From positions 1 through 10,617 of the forward strand of contig CAMOFS010000024.1 in the NCBI GenBank assembly GCA_946613735.1: 10,617 bases of DNA, written 5' to 3'. Below the pieces are notes generated by a model, which had not been told where the DNA came from, made no database searches, and was given only the letters and a program-made list of their open reading frames with translations. How positions within the stretch are numbered: position 1 is the stretch's first letter; every line of letters starts with the position of its first letter. This stretch comes from an uncultured Lachnospiraceae bacterium. Lineage in GTDB: Bacteria > Bacillota_A > Clostridia > Lachnospirales > Lachnospiraceae. This document shows, one piece after another, positions 5,761-10,617 of this stretch. Position numbers and translations under genes: made by a program.

Positions 5761-6762
5761 ATGAAGTACCTTGCATTAAAAAGACTGTCTCACATTTTTA
5801 TAAGCACTTTTTTGATAGCAGCCTTTACAGTAACAAGCCTGAGTGGATGTGCTTCGGGTGAGGCTTCAAAGGCGCCGGACGACAGGCTTGAGATAGTTAC
5901 CACCATTTTTCCTGAGTATGACTGGGTTAATAATATTATAGGTGAAAACCCCGGTAATGCCGAGGTAACCCTTCTTTTAAAAAATGGAGTGGATCTCCAC
6001 AGCTACCAGCCTACCACGGCGGATATCTTAAAGATATCCGGCTGTGACCTTTTTATTTATGTCGGCGGAGAGTCGGATGGCTGGGTTGAGGACGTGGTAT
6101 CACAGCCTGTCAATAAAGATATGATCGCCATAAATCTTATGGAGGTTCTGTCGGACACAATACGCGAGGAGGAGACGGTTGAAGGCATGCAGGAGGAAGA
6201 GGAAGAAGAGGAAGGTGAAATAGAGTATGATGAACATGTCTGGCTATCTTTGAAAAATGCCAAAATCTGCTCTGAGGAAATTTCCAAAGCCATACAGACG
6301 CTGGATGCGCAGAATGCAAACGTATACAAGGCCAATACGGATGAGTACATTGGTAAGCTGGACGACCTGGATGAGCAATTCCGTAGCACGATAGAGGCTG
6401 CCCCCTTAAAAACCCTGTTATTCGGAGACAGGTTTCCTTTTCGTTATATGACAGACGAATACGGGCTGAGCTATTACGCAGCATTTGCGGGCTGCTCGGC
6501 AGAGACTGAGGCCAGCTTTGAGACGGTTACATTTTTGTCACAGAAGATGGATGAGCTGTCACTGCCCGTTATCCTTACTATAGATGGCAGCGACAAAAAG
6601 CTGGCTGAGACCATCATAGGTAATACAAAGGCAAAGAACCAAAAGATCCTGACTTTGGATTCCATGCAGTCAGTCAGGGATGAGGACATAGATTCGGGTA
6701 CCACATACCTTTCCGTGATGGAGGGCGATCTGTCCATTTTAAAGGAGGCCCTCGGTCAGTAA
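5761..6762 (+). CDS. Metal (Zn/Mn-type) ABC transporter substrate-binding lipoprotein
   Basis: A 333-residue cluster A-I (ZnuA/PsaA-like) extracellular binding protein. The signal peptide ends in the lipobox LSGC with Cys30, so it should be lipid-anchored to the outer face of the membrane. Family marks are IVTTIFPEYDWVNNI, DLHSYQPTTADIL with ligand His80, and DEHVWLSLKNA with His159. The variable loop between them, normally His-rich in zinc proteins, is instead a seven-Glu run (145-151). At the third ligand position, where ZnuA and PsaA have His, this protein has FGDRFPFRY (Asp223), followed by CSAETEASFET. Asp275 in LTIDGSD may be the fourth. The metal is therefore uncertain: Zn, Mn or Ni are possible. 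It is 19 bp after arsR and probably co-transcribed. The permease and ATPase are not next to it. Start ATG 5761 with GGAGAG upstream. Confidence 0.87.
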   Translation: MKYLALKRLSHIFISTFLIAAFTVTSLSGCASGEASKAPDDRLEIVTTIFPEYDWVNNIIGENPGNAEVTLLLKNGVDLHSYQPTTADILKISGCDLFIYVGGESDGWVEDVVSQPVNKDMIAINLMEVLSDTIREEETVEGMQEEEEEEEGEIEYDEHVWLSLKNAKICSEEISKAIQTLDAQNANVYKANTDEYIGKLDDLDEQFRSTIEAAPLKTLLFGDRFPFRYMTDEYGLSYYAAFAGCSAETEASFETVTFLSQKMDELSLPVILTIDGSDKKLAETIIGNTKAKNQKILTLDSMQSVRDEDIDSGTTYLSVMEGDLSILKEALGQ

Positions 6763-6800
6763 ATCATTAAAAAATAATAGTTCCATAGTGAAAGGATAAG

Positions 6801-6833
6801 TGCTATACTTGTCTGAAAATGTAAATTAGGAGG
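6801..6833 (+). promoter_or_regulatory. Extended -10 promoter and RBS of the pyridoxine kinase gene
   Basis: TGCTATACT (6801-6809) is an extended -10 element; 17 nt upstream TTCCAT (6781-6786) is only a weak -35. The leader ends with a strong AGGAGG at 6828-6833, 10 nt before ATG 6844. No terminator is evident after the preceding lipoprotein gene, so readthrough is also possible. Confidence 0.6.
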
Positions 6834-6843
6834 ATATGGAATT

Positions 6844-7665
6844 ATGAAAAGAGTGCTTACTGTTCAGGATATTTCCTGCCTTGGGAAATGCTCGCTGACG
6901 ATCGCGCTACCCGTTATATCAGCGCTAGGTTCGGAGACGGTCATACTACCTACGGCGGTTTTATCCACTCACACGATGTTTAAAAACTTTACGGTTAAGG
7001 ATCTGTCAGATCAGATAGAGCCTATTGCTAACCACTGGAAGAGCGAGGGAGTAGAGTTCGATGCCATTTATACAGGCTATCTGGGGACAATAGACCAGAT
7101 AGACCAGATGAAGGAGCTTTTCAAGACCTTCAAAAAAGAGGATACCCTTATTTTTGTGGATCCGGTCATGGCTGATAACGGAAAGCTGTACCCCGCATTT
7201 GACATGGACTATGTAAAAAAGAATGCCGAGCTCTGCGCCGGGGCGGATATCATCGTTCCCAACATAACAGAGGCAGCCTTTATGACAGGCATGGAATACA
7301 AAGAGGAGTATGATGAGAGCTACATTAAGGAGCTTTTGGCAAAGCTTAATGAGTTCGGTGCAAGGATAAGTGTGCTTACCGGGGTATCTCTTTCTCCCGG
7401 AAAAACCGGCGTAATGGGATATGACAGAGAGGCGGACGATTACTTCGTGTATCAGAATGACAGGGTAGATGCAACCTTCCATGGCACGGGAGATCTCTTC
7501 TCAAGTACCTGTGTGGGTGAGATGATGAGGGGCAAGGACTGGCGTGATGCACTAAAGATCGCGGCAGACTATACGGCCCGCACAATAGAGGTGACCATGA
7601 AAAATCCTGACAAACCGTGGTATGGTGTGGATTTCGAGGCCACACTGCCGGAGCTTATGAAGTAA
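6844..7665 (+). CDS. Pyridoxine/pyridoxal/pyridoxamine kinase (PdxY/PdxK-like)
   Basis: A 273-residue ribokinase-superfamily enzyme that phosphorylates vitamin B6 vitamers with ATP in the PLP salvage pathway. Visible marks are VQDISCLGKCSLTIALPVIS at residues 7-26, a stretch typical of Firmicute pyridoxamine kinases, STHTMF (41-46), DPVMADNGKLY (106-116), IVPNITEAAFMTG (137-149) and the anion-hole/catalytic segment FHGTGDLFSS with catalytic Asp217. Length matches the family. The ATG at 6844 is set by AGGAGG; the nearby ATG at 6836 is out of frame. It has its own promoter and terminator, so it is probably monocistronic. Whether it prefers pyridoxamine, pyridoxal or pyridoxine cannot be told from sequence, so no symbol is given. 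Confidence 0.9.
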   Translation: MKRVLTVQDISCLGKCSLTIALPVISALGSETVILPTAVLSTHTMFKNFTVKDLSDQIEPIANHWKSEGVEFDAIYTGYLGTIDQIDQMKELFKTFKKEDTLIFVDPVMADNGKLYPAFDMDYVKKNAELCAGADIIVPNITEAAFMTGMEYKEEYDESYIKELLAKLNEFGARISVLTGVSLSPGKTGVMGYDREADDYFVYQNDRVDATFHGTGDLFSSTCVGEMMRGKDWRDALKIAADYTARTIEVTMKNPDKPWYGVDFEATLPELMK

Positions 7666-7678
7666 AGATGATTAAGTA

Positions 7679-7718
7679 AAAGACCTGCCGTAACGATAAG
7701 CGACAGGTCTTTGCTTTT
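7679..7718 (+). terminator. Intrinsic terminator after the pyridoxine kinase gene
   Basis: AAAGACCTG (7679-7687) pairs with CAGGTCTTT (7704-7712), a 9-bp stem with a 16-nt loop, followed by a T-rich tail TTTGCTTTT (7710-7718). It sits 13 bp after the kinase stop and only 17 nt before the TTG start of the next gene. That gene's promoter must therefore lie within or upstream of the hairpin, or the gene depends on readthrough. Confidence 0.85.
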
Positions 7719-7735
7719 GGACACGGAGGTATAGA

Positions 7736-8395
7736 TTGTATAAAACGTTACTTTTTGATATGGATGGTACGGTGCTTGACACCATAGGTGACCTGACGGC
7801 TGCTATCAATCATACCATGCGTTTCTTCGGTGAACCCGAGCATACCATTGACGAGGTAAGATCTTATGTGGGTAACGGCCCCATAAAGCTTATGGAGAGA
7901 TCCATCCCCGGAAAGGTGGATGCCGATAATTTTGACGAGCATCTTAGGATATATAAGGAATACTATGCCCTTCATGACAGAGACCTTACAAAGCCCTATG
8001 ACGGGATACCGGAGCTTATGAAGGAGGCAAGGTCAAAGGGGATAAAGATAGGCATTGTGTCTAACAAGCACCATTCGGCAGTGGTTGAGTTGTCAGATTA
8101 CTTTTTTGGAGATTTGGTTGATGTGGCGGTGGGCAACAAACCGAATGCCAAAACCAAGCCGAGTCCGGATGTAGTGTTTGAGGCTATAAAGGAGCTTGGC
8201 GCAGATCCCTTAAGCTGTGTCTATATTGGGGATTCTGATGTGGATGCGGCTACTGCAGAGGCGGCCGGGCTGGATTGTATACTGGTATCCTGGGGCTTCA
8301 GGCCAAAGGAGCTTTTAAAGAAGCAAAAGGCCATAGCAGTAGTCGATGATGTCCGCGAGCTGCGAGATTTTTTGTTGACAAATGAGCAAAGGTAG
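7736..8395 (+). CDS. HAD-family phosphatase, phosphoglycolate phosphatase-like
   Basis: A 219-residue haloacid-dehalogenase hydrolase. All four HAD motifs are present: FDMDGTVLDT with nucleophile Asp8 and acid/base Asp10; IVSN (Ser109); Lys141 in KTKPSPDV; and GDSDVDAATAEAAG with Asp166 and Asp170. A helical cap follows motif I, placing it with the Gph/PGMB-like C1-cap group. Phosphoglycolate is the usual annotation, but other small phosphate esters are equally possible. The start must be TTG at 7736: GGAGG (7725-7729) is correctly spaced, and the first in-frame ATG (Met9) would remove the catalytic nucleophile. It follows a terminator at 17 nt and precedes the pheA-type gene by 42 bp. Confidence 0.87.
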   Translation: MYKTLLFDMDGTVLDTIGDLTAAINHTMRFFGEPEHTIDEVRSYVGNGPIKLMERSIPGKVDADNFDEHLRIYKEYYALHDRDLTKPYDGIPELMKEARSKGIKIGIVSNKHHSAVVELSDYFFGDLVDVAVGNKPNAKTKPSPDVVFEAIKELGADPLSCVYIGDSDVDAATAEAAGLDCILVSWGFRPKELLKKQKAIAVVDDVRELRDFLLTNEQR

Positions 8396-8403
8396 AGTAT
8401 TTT
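8375..8403 (+). promoter_or_regulatory. Candidate promoter for the chorismate mutase-prephenate dehydratase gene
   Basis: A perfect TTGACA (8375-8380) and TATTTT (8398-8403) are separated by 17 nt. The -35 box lies within the last codons of the HAD gene. The start point would be near 8410, about 28 nt before the ATG at 8438. No amino-acid-responsive leader fits in the remaining space. Confidence 0.55.
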
Positions 8404-8437
8404 TCTAAACAATATTGAGAAATATCCAGGAGGTAAT

Positions 8438-9523
8438 ATGGACGAGTTAAAGGAGTATCGCAGCAGTATTTCCGACATTGATAAAAAGATGGCGGCGCTT
8501 TTTGAAGAGAGGATGAAAAACTGCAAAAAGATTGCCGAGTACAAGCAGAAAAACGGGCTTTCCATAAGGGACATCAAGCGGGAGGATGAGCTTATTTCGG
8601 CAAACAAGGCCCTTATTGAAGATGATGAGATAAGGCCATATTATGTCAGCTTTTTAAAGAATAACATGAGCCTTTCCTGTTCGTACCAGCAGATGCTGAT
8701 GAATGGCATGAGGGTAGCATACAGTGGCGTGGAGGGAGCCTTTGCTTATATAGCCGCAAAAAAAATGTTCCCGGGTGCGCAGCTTGTTGCCAATGTTGAC
8801 TTTGTGGAGGCATATAAGAGCGTGGAGGCAGGAGAGTCGGACTGTGCTGTACTTCCCATTGAAAACAGCCTGGCAGGTGAGGTTGGCACGGTAATGGACC
8901 TGATGTATTCGGGTACACTGTATGTGAATCAGATCTATGATCTTCCGGTAAGCCATCATTTGCTGGCAACTCCCGGTACTTCCATAGACGATATCAAGAC
9001 TGTAATAAGTCATCCTCAGGCTTTGAACCAGTGCGGGAAATATATCAAAAAGCATGGGCTTAATGCAGAAAGTGCAGAGAATACGGCTGTTGCTGCAAAG
9101 CTTATTGCCGAGCGTGGTGATAAGACGGTAGGTGCCATCGCATCGGAAGCTACGGCAGAGATATACGGGCTGGATGTTTTGGATCACGACATTCAGGACT
9201 CCGGGATAAACAGTACCAGGTTTGCTGTTTTTTCGAGAAGCCTTAATACCCATGACAATAACATAAAATACGAAAACGAAAGCTTCATTTTGGTCTTTAC
9301 CGTTAAAAATGAGGCAGGAGCCCTGGCTTCCACCCTTAATATCATCGGAGCCCATGGCTACAACATGAGAAGCTTAAAAAGTCGTCCTATGAAGGATCTT
9401 CAGTGGAACTATTATTTTTACATAGAGGCAGAAGGCAATATCCACACACAAAACGGAAAAGACATGTTGCAGGAGCTGTCTGCACTCTGCGCCGGCCTTA
9501 AGCTGGTGGGAACATATCATTAA
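8438..9523 (+). CDS. pheA: Bifunctional chorismate mutase / prephenate dehydratase (P-protein)
   Basis: A 361-residue enzyme that converts chorismate to prephenate and then phenylpyruvate, the committed steps of phenylalanine synthesis. Residues 1 to about 85 form an AroQ-type chorismate mutase helix bundle: YRSSISDIDKKMAALFEERM, KKIAEYK, then IRDIKRED. Residues about 91-265 are prephenate dehydratase, with VAYSGVEGAFA, VLPIENSLAGEVG, ISHPQALNQC, and the catalytic NSTRF (258-262). Residues about 282-355 are an ACT domain with AGALASTLNI and the SRP of the ESRP-type site (315-317), so feedback inhibition by phenylalanine is expected. The ATG at 8438 is preceded by AGGAGG (8428-8433). It is followed at 10 bp by the thioesterase gene. 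No frame damage is seen. Confidence 0.93.
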   Translation: MDELKEYRSSISDIDKKMAALFEERMKNCKKIAEYKQKNGLSIRDIKREDELISANKALIEDDEIRPYYVSFLKNNMSLSCSYQQMLMNGMRVAYSGVEGAFAYIAAKKMFPGAQLVANVDFVEAYKSVEAGESDCAVLPIENSLAGEVGTVMDLMYSGTLYVNQIYDLPVSHHLLATPGTSIDDIKTVISHPQALNQCGKYIKKHGLNAESAENTAVAAKLIAERGDKTVGAIASEATAEIYGLDVLDHDIQDSGINSTRFAVFSRSLNTHDNNIKYENESFILVFTVKNEAGALASTLNIIGAHGYNMRSLKSRPMKDLQWNYYFYIEAEGNIHTQNGKDMLQELSALCAGLKLVGTYH

Positions 9524-9533
9524 GGGGAGTAAA

Positions 9534-9953
9534 ATGGGATCACTTAAAGAGGCAAGAGAACAATTTTCAAAGGACCTTTATGCTACAAAGCTTTCTAAGG
9601 CGGTCATCGAGGAGATTGGTGAAAACTACGCAAAATGCAGCATGAAGCTTACACAAGATCATAAAAATGCCTATGGCGGCATTATGGGCGGAGCGATATA
9701 TACGCTGGCTGACTTTGCTTTTGCCGTGGCATCGAATTATGATAAGGAGCAGGCGACCGTCAGTGTTGTGGGTACAGCCAGCTTTGTGTCGGCTACCAAG
9801 GGTGATGAGCTTTTTGCGGAAGCAAGCCTTATAAAAGACGGGAAAAACACAGCGTTTTATGAGGTTAGGGTGACGGATGATTTGGGCAAGATCATAGCAG
9901 TGGTCAGCTTTACCGGCGCCCATGTACCCTGGAAGGAGCCATGGAAAAAATAA
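9534..9953 (+). CDS. PaaI-like hotdog-fold acyl-CoA thioesterase
   Basis: A 139-residue hotdog thioesterase related to PaaI. The central helix signature is HKNAYGGIMGGAIYTLAD (43-60), followed by FAFAVASN, with Asp60 as the likely catalytic acid. The usual PaaI pattern has His before the second GG pair (HGG); here Met51 replaces it. Members hydrolyse acyl- or aryl-CoA thioesters, PaaI itself acting on hydroxyphenylacetyl-CoA; the substrate here is unknown. The ATG at 9534 has AGGGGAG 5 nt upstream and is 10 bp after pheA, so the two are probably co-transcribed. The context suggests, without proving, a link to aromatic acid or CoA-ester clean-up. No terminator follows before the trp promoter. 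Confidence 0.87.
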   Translation: MGSLKEAREQFSKDLYATKLSKAVIEEIGENYAKCSMKLTQDHKNAYGGIMGGAIYTLADFAFAVASNYDKEQATVSVVGTASFVSATKGDELFAEASLIKDGKNTAFYEVRVTDDLGKIIAVVSFTGAHVPWKEPWKK

Positions 9954-9962
9954 AAAAAGTAT

Positions 9963-9990
9963 TTGACAAGCAGATTTTTTAGAGTATAAT
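9963..9990 (+). promoter_or_regulatory. Perfect-consensus sigma-A promoter of the trp T-box transcript
   Basis: TTGACA (9963-9968) and TATAAT (9985-9990), both perfect, with a 16-nt spacer. Transcription would start near 9997. It begins 9 bp after the thioesterase stop and drives the T-box leader. Confidence 0.88.
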
Positions 9991-9996
9991 AACAAA

Positions 9997-10228
9997 TAAT
10001 TTAATAAGTTAAACCGTTGAAGCGGAGAATGGGCCGCTGAGGGCATTGGGGAAAAGAGTTATTCTTAGTATCCATGACGTGGGACATACGTTAGTTGTCG
10101 GAAGTATGTAGGTACTTCGCTAAGTGCACGGGTCATACCGTGAATCAAGGTGGCACCGCGGATAGTGTCTTTTTTAGAAGCCAAATTCGTCCTTGACAGA
10201 TTATTTCTGTTGGGGGCGTTTTTCTTTT
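9997..10228 (+). promoter_or_regulatory. T-box riboswitch leader of trpD
   Basis: The T-box is at 10147-10160: AAGG, bulge TGGCACC, then GCG. These pair with CGT CCTT at 10188-10194 to form the antiterminator. The same CGTCCTT is the start of the terminator's 5' arm, so the two folds exclude each other, as in classic T-boxes. The tRNA-binding UGGC would pair with a GCCA acceptor end, and bacterial tRNA-Trp has G73, consistent with a tryptophan T-box. Just upstream, CACGG (10127-10131) and CCGTG (10138-10142) form a stem III-like hairpin. Further upstream I see short hairpins (10021-10038, 10075-10093, 10101-10118) but could not draw a canonical stem I. UGG triplets at 10030, 10046 and 10080 are specifier candidates. 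Uncharged tRNA would promote trpD expression. Confidence 0.9.
10188..10228 (+). terminator. T-box-controlled intrinsic terminator
   Basis: The 5' arm 10188-10200 and 3' arm 10206-10218 form 13 consecutive pairs, including several G-U, around a 5-nt loop, followed by TTTTTCTTTT (10219-10228). The 5' arm's first seven bases are also the antiterminator partner, so termination is conditional. It ends 45 nt before the trpD start. Confidence 0.9.
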
Positions 10229-10273
10229 GTCAAAAAGAAACTATGCGGACAAGCAAAAAGGAGGTATGGAACA

Positions 10274-10617
10274 ATGATCAAGGAAGCAATCGTTAAGATC
10301 GTAAACAAAGAGGACTTAAGCTATGATGAGGCGTATGCCGTAATGAATGAGATCATGAGCGGCGAAACTTCACCCACACAGAATGCGGCGTTTTTATCCG
10401 CACTTTCGACAAAAAGTGCCAGGGCTGAAACCAAGGACGAGATAGCCGGATGTGCTGCAGCTATGAGGGAGCATGCTACCAGGGTAGAAACCGGGATGGA
10501 TGTATTTGAGATAGTTGGTACGGGCGGAGATAATGCCGGAAGCTTTAACATCTCTACCACCTCTGCACTGGTGGCTGCAACCGCCGGAATGAAGGTTGCA
10601 AAGCATGGAAACCGTGC
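10274..10617 (+). CDS. trpD: Anthranilate phosphoribosyltransferase, 3' end outside window
   Basis: The first 114 codons are visible. TrpD joins anthranilate to PRPP in tryptophan synthesis. The N-terminal helical domain includes [21 protein letters not shown] at about residues 17-36; this is followed by the PRPP-binding [14 protein letters not shown] (82-95) and KHGNR (110-114). GTGGD followed by NIST separates it from pyrimidine-nucleoside phosphorylases, which share the fold. AAGGAGG (10258-10264) lies 9 nt before ATG 10274. It is the first gene after the tryptophan-type T-box, so trpE and trpG are not at the head of this transcript; trpC, trpF, trpB and trpA may follow beyond the window. 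Confidence 0.94.
   Translation, partial: MIKEAIVKIVNKEDLSYDEAYAVMNEIMSGETSPTQNAAFLSALSTKSARAETKDEIAGCAAAMREHATRVETGMDVFEIVGTGGDNAGSFNISTTSALVAATAGMKVAKHGNR

Noticed and set aside
6190..6222. GAGGAAGAGG purine run, considered as a regulatory or structural DNA element
   Set aside because: It encodes the in-frame glutamate run of the lipoprotein and is most simply coding low complexity.
8654..9355. A 233-codon open frame antisense to pheA
   Set aside because: A shadow of a well-conserved bifunctional enzyme; no RBS-supported start or family match.
1..10617. Mobile elements, att sites, tRNA or rRNA genes
   Set aside because: No transposase, integrase, terminal inverted repeats, tRNA cloverleaf or rRNA segment was recognised; the Rep_3 gene is the only plasmid-associated gene.

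Overview
The window looks like chromosome (or chromid) sequence from a low-to-mid GC Gram-positive anaerobe of the Clostridia, most likely Lachnospiraceae and perhaps Butyrivibrio-like. This rests on strong AGGAGG-type ribosome binding sites, occasional GTG and TTG starts, frequent ATA isoleucine codons, near-consensus sigma-A promoters, a T-box leader and the protein families present. The genus is an inference; no rRNA or other taxonomic marker is in view. Twelve genes lie wholly inside the window and two are cut by its ends.

Layout. Bases 1-2393 (+ strand) hold a 5'-truncated Rep_3-type replication initiator gene, an isolated cobI/cbiL-type cobalamin methyltransferase, an HD-domain phosphohydrolase and a small heavy-metal-associated (HMA) protein. 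A hairpin terminator at 2406-2449 separates these from a convergent operon on the - strand, 5231 down to 2464: larB, the N-terminal half of larC with a histidine-rich insert, and a DUF362 protein with two 4Fe-4S motifs. larB makes the first intermediate of the nickel-pincer nucleotide (NPN) cofactor and LarC inserts nickel. No larE, no larA and no C-terminal half of larC are present. Divergent from larB are an ArsR-family repressor and a zinc/manganese-type ABC substrate-binding lipoprotein (5394-6762), without the permease or ATPase.

The right part (+ strand) is mostly housekeeping metabolism: a pyridoxine/pyridoxamine kinase with its own extended -10 promoter and terminator; a HAD phosphatase starting at TTG; a bifunctional chorismate mutase-prephenate dehydratase with an ACT domain, followed 10 bp later by a hotdog thioesterase; and a T-box leader with a perfect-consensus promoter, antiterminator and terminator ahead of trpD (cut by the window end). 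Phenylalanine and tryptophan branch genes thus sit side by side but have separate control.

The most interesting region is 2464-6762. A nickel-cofactor operon with a half-length larC and an uncharacterised Fe-S protein shares an intergenic region with a metal-sensor-type repressor and an unusual metal-binding lipoprotein. I see no CRISPR array, insertion sequence, tRNA or rRNA.
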